From contig NZ_JACIHE010000009.1 in assembly GCF_014198245.1 (NCBI RefSeq), positions 62,001 through 126,000 on the forward strand: a stretch of 64,000 nt of DNA, read 5' to 3'. The stretch is from Bradyrhizobium sp. cir1. GTDB taxonomy: Bacteria > Pseudomonadota > Alphaproteobacteria > Rhizobiales > Xanthobacteraceae. Made by a program: the position numbers and the translations under genes. Shown piece after piece: positions 53,675 through 63,577 of this stretch; position 1 is the stretch's first letter, and every line of letters starts with the position of its first letter. Under the pieces are notes generated by a model. It saw nothing but the letters and a program-made list of their open reading frames with translations. It had not been told where the DNA came from and ran no database searches.

Positions 53675-55618
53675 TCAACCGGCCTGCTTCACGCGCATGT
53701 ACCATTCGACGAGCCGGCGAACCTGACGCTCGGTGTAGCCGCGCTCCACCATGCGTGCGACGAACTCGCCGTGCTTCTTCTCCGTCTCGCCGTCCTTCTT
53801 CGACCCGAAAGAGATGACCGGAAGCAGGTCCTCGACTTGGGAGAATATCCGCTTTTCGATCACGTCGCGAATCTTCTCGTAGGAGGTCCAGGTCGGATTC
53901 TTGCCGGCATTCTGTGCCCTGGCCCTCAGTGAAAATTTGACGACCTCGTTCCGGAAGTCCTTGGGGTTGGCGATCCCCGCCGGCTTCTCGATTTTCGTCA
54001 GTTCCTGGTTCAAAAGCTCGCGATCGAGCAGCTGGCCGGTGTCGGGATCCTTGAAATCCTGGTCCTCGATCCATGCATCGGCATAATCGACGTAGCGGTC
54101 GAACAGATTCTGGCCGTAATCCGAGTAGGATTCGAGATAAGCTTTCTGGATCTCGTTGCCGATGAACTCGGCGTACCGCGGTGCCAACTCCGCCTTGATG
54201 AACTCCAGGTAACGTTTCTCGGTTTCCTCCGGCAGCTGCTCGCGGCGGATCGACTGCTCGAGCGCATACATCAAGTGCACGGCATCGGCGGCGACCTCCT
54301 GCGGATCATGGTTGAAGGTCGCAGCCAGGATCTTGAAGGCGAAGCGGGTGGACACGCCGTCCATGCCTTCGTCGACACCGGCGGCATCCCGGTATTCCTG
54401 GACGCTGCGTGCCTTGGGATCGGATTCCTTCAGGCTTTCGCCGTCGTAAACCCGCATCTTGGCGAACACCGTGGAATTCTCGTGCTTGCGCAGGCGCGAC
54501 ATCACCGAGAACCGAGCCATCGTTTCCAGTGTCGACGGCGCGCACGGCGCAGACGCCAACTCCGAACCCTGGATCAGCTTCTCGTAGATCTTCTGCTCTT
54601 CGGTGACCCGCAGCACGTACGGCACCTTGATCACGCAGATGCGGTCGATGAAGGCTTCGTTGTTCTTGTTGGCCTTGAAGCTCGCCCACTCCGCCTCGTT
54701 GGAGTGCGCGAGAATGACACCGGTGAACGGGATCGCGCCGATATTCTCGGTGCCGATGTAGTTGCCCTCCTGCGTTGCGGTGAGCAGGGGGTGCAGCATC
54801 TTGATCGGCGCCTTGAACATCTCGACGAATTCAAGGATGCCCTGGTTGGCGCGATTGAGGCCGCCGGAATAGCTGTAGGCGTCGGGATCGTTCTGCGCGT
54901 AGGTCTCGAGCTTGCGGATGTCGACCTTGCCGACCAGCGACGAGATGTCCTGGTTGTTCTCGTCACCAGGCTCGGTCTTGGAGACCGCGATCTGGCGCAG
55001 CCGCGACGGCTGGATTTTTGCGACCCGGAACTGGGAAATGTCGCCGCCGAAGGCTTCCAGCCGCTTGTAGCACCACGGGCTCATCAGGCCGGTGAGGCGC
55101 CGGCGCGGAATGCCGTACTTCTCTTCCAGCATCGGCCCGAGATTATCGGGATCGAACAGGCTGAGCGGGCTTTCAAACACGGGCGAGAGTTCATCGCCGG
55201 CTTTGAGCACGTAGATCGGCTGCACTTCCATCAGCGACTTGAGCCGCTCGGCGAGCGAGGATTTGCCGCCGCCGACCGGGCCGAGCAGATAGAGGATCTG
55301 CTTGCGCTCTTCGAGGCCCTGCGCCGCGTGCCGGAAGAAACCGACGATGCGCTCGATGGTTTCTTCCATGCCGTAGAAGCCGGCGAAGGCCGGATAGGTG
55401 CGGATCGTGCGGTTCAAAAAAATACGGCCAAGGCGTGGGTCCTTGGCCGTGTCAATCGTCTGCGGGTCGCCGATCGCTGCTAGCAGTCGCTCGGCCGCGT
55501 TTGCGTATTTCATGGGATCGCTTCGACACGATTCCAGATATTCCGCCATCGACATGTCGTGCTGGCTTCTCGCCTCGAACGACCGAGCGAAAGCGTTGAA
55601 TAGAGAATCGTTGTACAT
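53675..55618 (-). CDS. prkA: PrkA-type serine protein kinase/AAA protein
   Basis: This 647-residue stress kinase (YeaG family) has an N-terminal AAA-like domain with Walker A GPVGGGKS at residues 113-120. A distant kinase-like C-terminal domain follows. Motifs SEVEWASF-type HSNEAEWASFKANKNNEAFI and CVIKVPYVLRVTEEQKIYEK are conserved. In enterobacteria the operon answers nitrogen starvation and RpoS. Here an EcfG-type promoter precedes it (55653-55678). GGAGAGGGATC lies before the ATG. Confidence 0.94.
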   Translation of the reverse strand: MYNDSLFNAFARSFEARSQHDMSMAEYLESCRSDPMKYANAAERLLAAIGDPQTIDTAKDPRLGRIFLNRTIRTYPAFAGFYGMEETIERIVGFFRHAAQGLEERKQILYLLGPVGGGKSSLAERLKSLMEVQPIYVLKAGDELSPVFESPLSLFDPDNLGPMLEEKYGIPRRRLTGLMSPWCYKRLEAFGGDISQFRVAKIQPSRLRQIAVSKTEPGDENNQDISSLVGKVDIRKLETYAQNDPDAYSYSGGLNRANQGILEFVEMFKAPIKMLHPLLTATQEGNYIGTENIGAIPFTGVILAHSNEAEWASFKANKNNEAFIDRICVIKVPYVLRVTEEQKIYEKLIQGSELASAPCAPSTLETMARFSVMSRLRKHENSTVFAKMRVYDGESLKESDPKARSVQEYRDAAGVDEGMDGVSTRFAFKILAATFNHDPQEVAADAVHLMYALEQSIRREQLPEETEKRYLEFIKAELAPRYAEFIGNEIQKAYLESYSDYGQNLFDRYVDYADAWIEDQDFKDPDTGQLLDRELLNQELTKIEKPAGIANPKDFRNEVVKFSLRARAQNAGKNPTWTSYEKIRDVIEKRIFSQVEDLLPVISFGSKKDGETEKKHGEFVARMVERGYTERQVRRLVEWYMRVKQAG

Positions 55619-55652
55619 GATCCCTCTCCGCGTGAGTTCCGCTACAAGCTGA

Positions 55653-55678
55653 AACGAAAGCAGTTACCGGACCGTTCC
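55653..55678 (-). promoter_or_regulatory. EcfG-type general stress promoter of prkA operon
   Basis: Reading on the minus strand, GGAAC (55674-55678) is followed after 17 bases by CGTT (55653-55656). That is the alphaproteobacterial EcfG consensus GGAAC-N16/17-CGTT. The predicted start of transcription is about 25-30 bases before the prkA ATG. This fits a stress-induced operon and replaces the RpoS control of gammaproteobacteria. The rest of 55679-55916 shows no gene. Confidence 0.7.
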
Positions 55679-55916
55679 TCAGGCCGTTTCGAATCAGCGT
55701 GAGCACATGACGATCATTGGACACCCGGGAGCCGACTCCACGCAACGCACAACGTAGGCAACCGGGTGAGTTACGAACAGGCACCTGCCTGTTATTTATG
55801 CGAATCTATGTATATCTTCGCTCATTTCCAGAAAATGTCACTCGGCCGCCACATCCGGGCATTACCGGGGATCAGCTCATCCGGCGGTGCAGCATAGCCG
55901 TCTGCCGGCGGCAGCT

Positions 55917-56588
55917 TTATGACGCTTGTACGGCCAAGCCTTGTGCACCTGAGCTTTGTGCGCCTGGGCCTTGCGTGCCTTGATCGCGGTCTCGCCGCAA
56001 TGCGGTGCGTGCATCGCTGGCGGCATGGCACTCGCAGCAAGCGCGCAGCAATGTGTCAAAATCGGTCGCCAGCCCCTCGGTGGAGATGACGATTCGATCG
56101 TCCTGCGCGCCACGCGACGTCGCCCGGCTCCTGCCGCGAATACAGGAGAGCTGGCGCTGCAATGCAGGCGTCGGCGTCAGCACGATCATCCTGTGCCCGC
56201 GGCGCTCCTCGGTCGAAACGTCCGCGATCGACTCCCACAGCAGAAATTCATTACCGATGCGGAGATCGCGGATGCCGTAGGGGGTGACGATCACCACCGG
56301 CCCACGTTCGCCGGGAAGCTGCCAGATCAGCCAGCCGGTAATCAGGCCGAACACCGCAACGCCGGCATAGCCGGCCAGCGTGTCGTACTCGCCGAGGCCG
56401 TCCCACCAGTCGAAGGCAAGGCTCGCGCTGAACAGTATCATCGCGAAACCCGCAGCGACCAGCAGCCGCAAGCGCGTGGCGCATCGGTTGATTTCGAGAT
56501 CGTGGGCCGCATCGACGTGCACGGTCGGTACGACCGATTGCGGGCTTTCGGAGACGGCGGAAGAAGGGCCGTCAGGATGTCCGTGCAT
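55917..56588 (-). CDS. STM3941-like membrane protein with basic repetitive tail
   Basis: This 223-residue protein has two adjacent helices (about 45-65 and 73-95) and a cytoplasmic domain with GIRDLRIGNEFLLWESI and RMIVLTPTPALQRQ. It resembles the protein at 46978-47550. Its last 30 residues (GTQGPGAQSSGAQGLAVQAS) are low-complexity and come from repetitive DNA (CCTGAGCTTTGTGCGCCTGG). The ATG at 56588 is preferred to one 12 codons upstream because GGGGGAAAGC precedes it. No function is established. Confidence 0.72.
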   Translation of the reverse strand: MHGHPDGPSSAVSESPQSVVPTVHVDAAHDLEINRCATRLRLLVAAGFAMILFSASLAFDWWDGLGEYDTLAGYAGVAVFGLITGWLIWQLPGERGPVVIVTPYGIRDLRIGNEFLLWESIADVSTEERRGHRMIVLTPTPALQRQLSCIRGRSRATSRGAQDDRIVISTEGLATDFDTLLRACCECHAASDARTALRRDRDQGTQGPGAQSSGAQGLAVQAS

Positions 56589-56900
56589 GCTTTCCCCCAG
56601 CATGGCCGTACGCGACCGAGCCACAAAGAATCAGGCGTATCGGAATCCACTGACGACCTGCTGTGCAGCGGCCGACAGACGTTACGCAACGAGACCTCGG
56701 CCGAACCTTTCCCGGCCAACGACCTTTTACGCAACACCGCCACTGCCGCCTGGATCGCCATGATCGCGACGGAGTTACACTGAGAGTATGACGCTCATAC
56801 CCTTGATTGGTTCCCTCCCGGGAGCATGTACGCTACAGGATAGCGCGTCAGGACCGGCGCGGAAACCCCTCGCCCGCAGGCTTGGAGAGAAATAAGCATC

Positions 56901-59750
56901 ATGAATCCCGTCAAAGAACTGGAAAAGCACGGACAAGCCGTCTGGCTGGACTTCCTCGCCCGTGGCTTCATCGCCAAGGGCGACCTGAAGCGGCTGATCG
57001 ACACCGACGGCGTCAAGGGCGTCACCTCCAACCCCTCGATCTTCGAGAAGGCGATCGGCAGCTCGGACGAATATGACGCCCCGATCGGCAAGGCGCTGAA
57101 GCGCGGCGACCGGACCGTGGCCGACCTGTTCGAGGCCGTCGCGATCGAGGACATCCAGAATGCCGCCGATGTGCTGCGCCCGGTCTATGACCGCCTCAAG
57201 GGCGGCGACGGCTATGTCAGCCTGGAAGTGTCGCCCTATCTGGCGATGGACACTGCCGGCACCGTCGCCGAGGCGCGCCGGCTGTGGAAGGACGTGGGCC
57301 GCAAGAACCTGATGGTGAAGGTGCCGGCGACGCCGGAAGGCCTGCCGGCAATCGAGACGCTGATCGGCGACGGCATCAGCATCAACATCACGCTGCTGTT
57401 CTCCAAGGCGGTCTATCTCGAGGTTGCGGAGGCCTATCTGGCTGGTCTCGAAAAATACGTCGCCGGCGGCGGCGATCCGTCGCACGTGGCCAGCGTGGCG
57501 AGCTTCTTCGTCAGCCGCATCGACTCGATGGTCGACAAGCAGCTCGACGAGAAGATCGCACGCGCCAACGACCCATCCGAAAAGGAGCGGCTCGCCGCGC
57601 TGAAGGGCAAGGTCGCGATCGCCAACGCCAAGCTCGCCTACCAGGACTACAAGCGCCTGTTCTCGGGTCCCCGCTGGGAGAAGCTTGCCGCCAAGGGCGC
57701 CAAGCCCCAGCGCATGCTGTGGGCCTCGACCGGCACCAAGAACAAGGACTACAGCGACGTCCTCTATGTCGAGGAGCTGATCGGCCCCGACACCATCAAC
57801 ACCATGCCCCCGGCGACGCTGGATGCGTTCCGCGACCACGGCAAGCTGCGCGACAGCCTGGAAGAGAATGTCGACGACGCCCGCCGCGTGCTGGAGGAGC
57901 TGGAGCGCTCCGGCATCTCGCTCGATGCGATCACCGAGGAGCTGGTCAAGGACGGCGTCAAGCTGTTTGCGGACGCCGCCGACAAGCTCTACGGCGCGGT
58001 CGCGCACAAGCGCGCCACCGTGCTCGGGCCGGCGCTCGACCGCCAACTTCTCTCGCTCGGCGACGGGCTCGGCAAGGCTGTCGCCAAGAGCACCGAGGAA
58101 TGGCGTGCCTCCGCCAAGATCCGCAGGCTCTGGCAGCGCGACAAGTCGGTCTGGACCGGCACCGACGAGGACAAATGGCTCGGCTGGCTCGACAGCGCCG
58201 CCAAGGCCGACGTTGCCGACTACGAGGACTATGCGGGCCGCGTGAAGGGCCAGAAATTCTCCGACGCCGTTGTGCTCGGCATGGGCGGATCGAGCCTCGG
58301 ACCCGAGGTGCTGGCCGAGACCTTTGGCAAAAAGCCCGGCTTCCCCAAGCTGCATGTGCTGGATTCCACCGATCCCGCGCAGGTGCGGGCGATGGAGGCG
58401 AAGATCGACCTCGCGAGCACCGTGTTCATCGTCTCCAGCAAGTCCGGCGGCACCACCGAGCCGAACGCGATGAAGGACTATTTCCATGAGCGCGTCGCGC
58501 AGGCGGTCGGCCCCAAGGTGAAGACCGGCCACCGCTTCATCGCGGTGACCGATCCCGGCTCGTCGCTGGAGAAGGCGGCGAAGAAGCTGAACTATGCCCG
58601 CATCTTCCATGGCGAGCCCTCGATCGGCGGGCGCTATTCGGTGCTCTCGCCGTTCGGGCTGGTGCCGGCGGCGACCGCCGGCATCGACGTCAAGACCTTC
58701 ATCAAGCACGCGCTCTCCATGGCCCGCTCCTGCGGACCGGACGTGCCGCCGTCCGAGAACCCCGGCGTGCAGCTCGGCCTTGCCATGGGATTGGCCGCGC
58801 TCGACGGCCGCGACAAGGTGACGATCCTGTCGTCAAAGAAGATCGCCGATTTCGGCGCTTGGGCCGAGCAGCTGATCGCGGAATCGACCGGCAAGGAGGG
58901 CAAGGGCCTGATTCCGATCGACGGCGAGCCGCTGGGCGATCCCTCTTCTTACGGCAACGACCGGTTCTTCATCGACATCCGCACCGAGGGCGAGGCGGAC
59001 GCGCCCCATGATTCCAAGCTTGCCGCGATCGAAGCGGCCGGCCATCCCGTCGTGCGCATCGTCATGAAATCGATCGACCATCTCGGCCAGGAGTTCTTCC
59101 GCTTCGAGATGGCCACGGCCGTGGCGGGCTCGATCCTCGGCATCAACCCGTTCGACCAGCCCGACGTGGAAGCCGCCAAGATCAAGACCCGCGAGCTCAC
59201 GGCGTCGTTCGAGAAGACCGGCGCGCTGCCGGACGAACAGCCCGTGGTCAGCACGGTCGAGGCCGATCTCTACACCGACGAGGCCAATGCCACGGCGCTG
59301 CGCGCCGCCGGCGCCAATGGCGATCTCACCTCCTGGCTCAAGGCGCATCTGTCGCGCTCCAGCGAGGGCGACTATGTCGCCCTGCTCGGCTACATCGCGC
59401 GCGACAAGGCCACCATCGATGCACTCCAGGCGATGCGGCTCGAGGTGCGCGAGAAGCGGCATGTCGCGACCTGTGCCGAGTTCGGCCCGCGCTTCCTGCA
59501 CTCCACGGGCCAGGCCTACAAGGGCGGGCCCGACAGCGGCGTGTTCCTCCAGATCACGGCCGACGATGCCAAGGATCTGGCGGTGCCGGGCCAGAAGGCG
59601 AGCTTCGGCGTGATCAAGGCGGCGCAGGCGCGCGGCGATTTCGACGTGCTCACCGAGCGTGGGCGGCGCGCGTTGCGTGTCCACCTGAAGGGCGGGCTCA
59701 AGAAAGGTCTCGCGGCGCTCAATGCCGCGCTCAATGACGCACTGAATTAA
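56901..59750 (+). CDS. tal-pgi: Bifunctional transaldolase / glucose-6-phosphate isomerase
   Basis: This 949-residue fusion has a transaldolase domain at about 1-365 (DGVKGVTSNPSIFEKAIGSS; Schiff-base Lys in KNLMVKVPATPEGLPAIETL). A glucose-6-phosphate isomerase domain covers about 380-949 (VLGMGGSSLGPEVLAETFGK; SSKSGGTTEPNAMKDYF). It links the non-oxidative pentose phosphate path with glycolysis/Entner-Doudoroff hexose phosphates. It is the first gene of a six-gene carbon operon and ends 13 bases before gnd. Such fusions occur in rhizobia and related bacteria. Confidence 0.95.
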   Translation: MNPVKELEKHGQAVWLDFLARGFIAKGDLKRLIDTDGVKGVTSNPSIFEKAIGSSDEYDAPIGKALKRGDRTVADLFEAVAIEDIQNAADVLRPVYDRLKGGDGYVSLEVSPYLAMDTAGTVAEARRLWKDVGRKNLMVKVPATPEGLPAIETLIGDGISINITLLFSKAVYLEVAEAYLAGLEKYVAGGGDPSHVASVASFFVSRIDSMVDKQLDEKIARANDPSEKERLAALKGKVAIANAKLAYQDYKRLFSGPRWEKLAAKGAKPQRMLWASTGTKNKDYSDVLYVEELIGPDTINTMPPATLDAFRDHGKLRDSLEENVDDARRVLEELERSGISLDAITEELVKDGVKLFADAADKLYGAVAHKRATVLGPALDRQLLSLGDGLGKAVAKSTEEWRASAKIRRLWQRDKSVWTGTDEDKWLGWLDSAAKADVADYEDYAGRVKGQKFSDAVVLGMGGSSLGPEVLAETFGKKPGFPKLHVLDSTDPAQVRAMEAKIDLASTVFIVSSKSGGTTEPNAMKDYFHERVAQAVGPKVKTGHRFIAVTDPGSSLEKAAKKLNYARIFHGEPSIGGRYSVLSPFGLVPAATAGIDVKTFIKHALSMARSCGPDVPPSENPGVQLGLAMGLAALDGRDKVTILSSKKIADFGAWAEQLIAESTGKEGKGLIPIDGEPLGDPSSYGNDRFFIDIRTEGEADAPHDSKLAAIEAAGHPVVRIVMKSIDHLGQEFFRFEMATAVAGSILGINPFDQPDVEAAKIKTRELTASFEKTGALPDEQPVVSTVEADLYTDEANATALRAAGANGDLTSWLKAHLSRSSEGDYVALLGYIARDKATIDALQAMRLEVREKRHVATCAEFGPRFLHSTGQAYKGGPDSGVFLQITADDAKDLAVPGQKASFGVIKAAQARGDFDVLTERGRRALRVHLKGGLKKGLAALNAALNDALN

Positions 59751-59763
59751 GGGAATCTCTCAC

Positions 59764-60762
59764 ATGCAACTCGGCATGATCGGCCTCGGCCGGATGGGCG
59801 GCAACATCGTTCGCCGGCTGATGCGCCAGGGCCATTCGACCGTGGTCTACGACAAGGACGCCAAGGCCGTGGCTGGCCTTGCTGCGGACGGCGCAGTCGG
59901 CTCGGCGACGCTGGAAGAGTTCATCTCCAAACTCGAGCGGCCGCGCACGGCGTGGGTGATGCTGCCGGCCGGCCACATCACCGAGACGACGATCGACACG
60001 ATCGCGGGGGTGATGCAGGAAGGCGACGTCATCATCGACGGCGGCAACACGTTCTGGCAGGACGACGTCCGCCGCGGCAAGGCGCTGAAGGCGCGCGGCA
60101 TCCACTATGTCGACGTCGGCACGTCAGGCGGCGTCTGGGGCCTCGACCGCGGCTATTGCATGATGATCGGCGGCGAGAAGCAGGTGGTCGACCGGCTCGA
60201 TCCAATCTTTGCTGCGCTCGCGCCCGGCGCCGGCGACATCCCGCGCACCGAAGGACGCGAGGGACGCGATCCCCGTATCGAGCAAGGCTACATCCATGCC
60301 GGCCCCGTCGGCGCCGGTCACTTCGTCAAGATGATCCACAACGGCATCGAATACGGCCTGATGCAGGCCTATGCCGAAGGTTTCGACATTCTCAAGAATG
60401 CCAATATCGAGGCCCTGCCGGCGGATCATCGCTATGATTTCGATCTCGCCGACATCGCCGAAGTGTGGCGGCGCGGCAGCGTGATTCCGTCCTGGCTGCT
60501 CGACCTCACCTCGACCGCACTCGCCGACAGCCCGCTTCTGTCGGAATATTCGGGCTTCGTTGAGGATTCCGGCGAAGGGCGCTGGACCGTGAATGCCGCG
60601 ATCGACGAGGCCGTGCCGGCCGAAGTCCTGACCGCGGCGCTCTACACACGTTTCCGTTCCCGCAAGGAACACACCTTCGCCGAAAAAATTCTCTCCGCGA
60701 TGCGTGCGGGTTTCGGCGGCCACAAGGAGCCGAAGCAGCCGGGCGCTTCGAAACCAAAGTAG
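59764..60762 (+). CDS. gnd: 6-Phosphogluconate dehydrogenase, short (YqeC/GndA-like) form
   Basis: This 332-residue enzyme oxidatively decarboxylates 6-phosphogluconate to ribulose-5-phosphate. The nucleotide site is MIGLGRMGGNIVRRLMRQG. Catalytic blocks include DGGNTFWQDDVRRGK, VDVGTSGGVWGLDRGYCMMI and KMIHNGIEYGLMQAYAEG. At 332 residues it belongs to the short tetrameric class, some members of which prefer NAD. It lies between tal-pgi and zwf on the same strand. Confidence 0.93.
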   Translation: MQLGMIGLGRMGGNIVRRLMRQGHSTVVYDKDAKAVAGLAADGAVGSATLEEFISKLERPRTAWVMLPAGHITETTIDTIAGVMQEGDVIIDGGNTFWQDDVRRGKALKARGIHYVDVGTSGGVWGLDRGYCMMIGGEKQVVDRLDPIFAALAPGAGDIPRTEGREGRDPRIEQGYIHAGPVGAGHFVKMIHNGIEYGLMQAYAEGFDILKNANIEALPADHRYDFDLADIAEVWRRGSVIPSWLLDLTSTALADSPLLSEYSGFVEDSGEGRWTVNAAIDEAVPAEVLTAALYTRFRSRKEHTFAEKILSAMRAGFGGHKEPKQPGASKPK

Positions 60763-60790
60763 CCAGCAACAAAGCGAAGGCCGACAATTC

Positions 60791-62302
60791 GTGACAAAAG
60801 ACCCGCAAGCAAAACAGAAGCCGGAAAATTGCGCCTTCGTCATCTTTGGTGTCACCGGCGACCTCACCCATCGCCTGGTGATGCCGTCGCTCTACAATCT
60901 GGCGGCCGAGCATCTGTTGCCTGAGAAGTTCTGCGTCGTCGGCGTGGCCCGCAAGGGCCAGTCGGATGACGAATTGCGCAACAGCCTGCTGAAGGGCCTG
61001 CGCCAGTTCGCGACCCGTCCCGTGGACGACGACATCGCCAAGAAGCTGCTGGAATGCGTGACCTTCGTCGAGGCCGATCCGAAGGATCCGCCTTCCTTTG
61101 ATCGCCTGCGCGAGCATCTGGATTCGCTGGAATGCGCGCAGGAGACCGGCGGCAACCGGCTGTTCTATCTGGCAACGCCGCCCGCCGCGTTCGCTCCGAC
61201 CGCGCGCGAGCTCGGCCGCACTGGCATGATGAAGGAGAACGGCGCCTGGCGGCGTCTCGTGATCGAAAAGCCGTTCGGCACCGACCTCGCCTCGGCGCGT
61301 GCGCTGAACGGCGAGCTGCTGAAGATCATGGACGAGCACCAGATCTACCGGATCGATCATTATCTCGGCAAGGAGACGGTGCAGAACATCCTGGTGCTGC
61401 GCTTTGCCAACGGCATGTTCGAACCGATCTGGAATCGCAACCACATCGACCACATCCAGATCACGGTGGAAGAGAGGCTCGGTGTCGGCCATCGCGGCGG
61501 TTTCTACGATGCAACCGGCGCGCTGCGCGACATGGTGCCGAACCATCTGTTCCAGCTGATGTCGCTGGTCGCGATGGAGCCGCCCGCGCGTTTCGACGCA
61601 CATTCCGTGCGCTCCGAGAAGGCCGACGTGCTTACATCGATCCAGCAGCCCAGCCGGGAAGAGGCGCTGAAGAATTCGGTGCGCGCGCAATATCTCGCTG
61701 GCCGCAGCGGCGACGACGAGATCACGGACTATCGCAAGACCGAGGACGTCAAGCCCGACAGCACCACCGAGACCTTTGTCGCGCTCAAGCTGATGATCGA
61801 CAATTGGCGCTGGGCCGGCGTGCCCTTCTATTTGCGCACCGGCAAGGCGCTTGGTCACAAGCGCACCGAAGTCGCGATCAAGTTCAAGCAAGCGCCGCTG
61901 TCGATGTTTTCGGGCACGGACGTTGACCGCCTGTCGCAGAACTTCCTCACCATCGGCATCGCACCGACCGAGACCATCGAGCTGCAGTTCAACGCCAAGA
62001 TCCCGGGGCCGAGCATCACCATCGACGGCGTCGAGATGAAGTTCCGCTACGGCGACTATTTCCGCGCCGATCCCTCGACCGGCTACGAGACGCTGATCTA
62101 CGACTGCATGATCGGCGACAACATCCTGTTCCAGCGCGCCGACGGCATCGAGGCCGGCTGGCAGGCGGTGCAGCCGTTCCTGGACGCCTGGAAGCAGGCC
62201 GGCACCAACGGCATCGAGACCTATGAAGCCGGCAGCGACGGCCCCGCTTGCGCCGACGAGTTGCTCCGGCGCGACGGGCGAAGCTGGCGGAAATTTTCGT
62301 GA
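60791..62302 (+). CDS. zwf: Glucose-6-phosphate dehydrogenase
   Basis: This 503-residue enzyme oxidises glucose-6-phosphate to 6-phosphogluconolactone with NADP. The nucleotide motif is VIFGVTGDLTHRLVMPSLYN and the active-site block is YRIDHYLGKETVQNILVLRF. A GTG start at 60791 (GAAGG before it) is chosen; the longer frame upstream lies within gnd. Its TGA stop shares one base with the ATG of the lactonase gene (TGATG), so they are translated together. Confidence 0.94.
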   Translation: MTKDPQAKQKPENCAFVIFGVTGDLTHRLVMPSLYNLAAEHLLPEKFCVVGVARKGQSDDELRNSLLKGLRQFATRPVDDDIAKKLLECVTFVEADPKDPPSFDRLREHLDSLECAQETGGNRLFYLATPPAAFAPTARELGRTGMMKENGAWRRLVIEKPFGTDLASARALNGELLKIMDEHQIYRIDHYLGKETVQNILVLRFANGMFEPIWNRNHIDHIQITVEERLGVGHRGGFYDATGALRDMVPNHLFQLMSLVAMEPPARFDAHSVRSEKADVLTSIQQPSREEALKNSVRAQYLAGRSGDDEITDYRKTEDVKPDSTTETFVALKLMIDNWRWAGVPFYLRTGKALGHKRTEVAIKFKQAPLSMFSGTDVDRLSQNFLTIGIAPTETIELQFNAKIPGPSITIDGVEMKFRYGDYFRADPSTGYETLIYDCMIGDNILFQRADGIEAGWQAVQPFLDAWKQAGTNGIETYEAGSDGPACADELLRRDGRSWRKFS

Positions 62303-63048
62303 TGGCGGCCGGACAACCGAAGCTGATCGTCGCGGCCGATGCCGAGGCGCTGGCGCAGGCCGCGGCCGAACGAGTGATGGCGCGGATCGGCGCCAATCCC
62401 GGGCGTATCGCGATCTGCCTCACCGGCGGGTCGGGCCCGAAGAAGCTCTATCAATTGCTTGGCAGCGACGCCTGGCGCGGCAGGATCCCATGGGAGCGCG
62501 TGCACTGGTTCATCGGCGACGAGCGGTTCGTGCCCGAAAGCGATCCTCTCAACAACATGGCGGTCGCGCGGGCGACATTTCTCGATCGCAATGCGCTCCC
62601 CGGCCATATCCACCCGATGCCGACCACGGCCGAAAATCCCGATGCCGGTGCGGGAGCCTATGCGCACGAGCTGCAGGCCTTCTACGGCGCAGACCGGCTC
62701 GATCCGGCGCGGCCGCTGTTCGACGTGGTACTGATGGGCGCTGGCCCGGACGGCCACACCGCATCGCTGTTTCCCGGCTATCCCGAGATCGAGGAGACCC
62801 GGCGCTGGGTCATTGGCGTCCCCAAGGCCAATGTCGCGCCGTTCGTGCCGCGGGTCTCGCTCACGCTGCCTGCGCTGGCCTCCTGCCGCGAAATGCTGTT
62901 CGAGATTGCCGGGCACGACAAGCAGCCGATCTTGACGCGCCTGCTCAATGGCGAGAATCTGCCGGCCTTACGCGCGCGCTCGAATGGTGAGACCGTCTGG
63001 CTGGTCGATAGGGCCGCGCTTCCGGAGGAAATTCGTGGGCCGCGTTGA
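62302..63048 (+). CDS. pgl: 6-Phosphogluconolactonase
   Basis: This 248-residue NagB/sugar-phosphate isomerase-fold enzyme hydrolyses the lactone made by Zwf. Motifs LTGGSGPKKLYQLLG, HWFIGDERFVPESDPLNN and LMGAGPDGHTASLFPG are all present. The start overlaps the zwf stop by one base. Its last 14 bases overlap the gluconokinase gene. The order zwf-pgl confirms the oxidative pentose phosphate path. Confidence 0.93.
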   Translation: MAAGQPKLIVAADAEALAQAAAERVMARIGANPGRIAICLTGGSGPKKLYQLLGSDAWRGRIPWERVHWFIGDERFVPESDPLNNMAVARATFLDRNALPGHIHPMPTTAENPDAGAGAYAHELQAFYGADRLDPARPLFDVVLMGAGPDGHTASLFPGYPEIEETRRWVIGVPKANVAPFVPRVSLTLPALASCREMLFEIAGHDKQPILTRLLNGENLPALRARSNGETVWLVDRAALPEEIRGPR

Positions 63049-63577
63049 AGCACCTTGTGCGTTGATCGTGATGGGCGTGTCGGGTTCGGGCAAGAGCACG
63101 GTTGCAGGCGCACTCGGCGAGCGGCTCGGCTGGCGCTTCGAGGACGGCGACAGCTTCCATCCCGCCAGCAATGTCGAGAAGATGCGGGCCGGCCATCCGC
63201 TCACCGACGAGGACCGCTGGCCCTGGCTCAACGCCATCGCCGACGAGATCGAGCGGGTGTGCGGACGCGGCGAGCATATCATCATCGCCTGCTCGGCGCT
63301 GAAGCACACTTATCGTGACGTGCTGCTGCGCGGACGCAGTGACGTCCGCTTCGTGTTCCTGAAGGGTACGAAAGAGCTGATCGCCGAGCGGCTGGCGCAA
63401 CGCAAGGGCCATTTCATGCCGCCCGGGCTGCTGACGAGCCAATTCGACACGCTGGAGCCGCCCGAGGCGGGCGAGCATGTTATCACCGTCTCGATCGACG
63501 AGACCGTCGAGGCGATCGTGGACGGCATCGTACGACAATTGAAACTGGGCGGCGCAATACCCAAGGTTCTGCCATGA
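63035..63577 (+). CDS. gntK: Gluconokinase
   Basis: This 180-residue kinase phosphorylates gluconate to 6-phosphogluconate. Walker A is IVMGVSGSGKSTVAGALGER near residue 13, and FEDGDSFHPASNVEKMRAGH is the gluconate-binding block. The GTG start at 63035 is set by GGAGGAAATTC directly before it. It starts inside pgl and ends in an ATGA overlap with the HAD gene. It lets external gluconate, for example from PQQ-dependent glucose oxidation, enter the pathway. Confidence 0.94.
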   Translation: MGRVEAPCALIVMGVSGSGKSTVAGALGERLGWRFEDGDSFHPASNVEKMRAGHPLTDEDRWPWLNAIADEIERVCGRGEHIIIACSALKHTYRDVLLRGRSDVRFVFLKGTKELIAERLAQRKGHFMPPGLLTSQFDTLEPPEAGEHVITVSIDETVEAIVDGIVRQLKLGGAIPKVLP

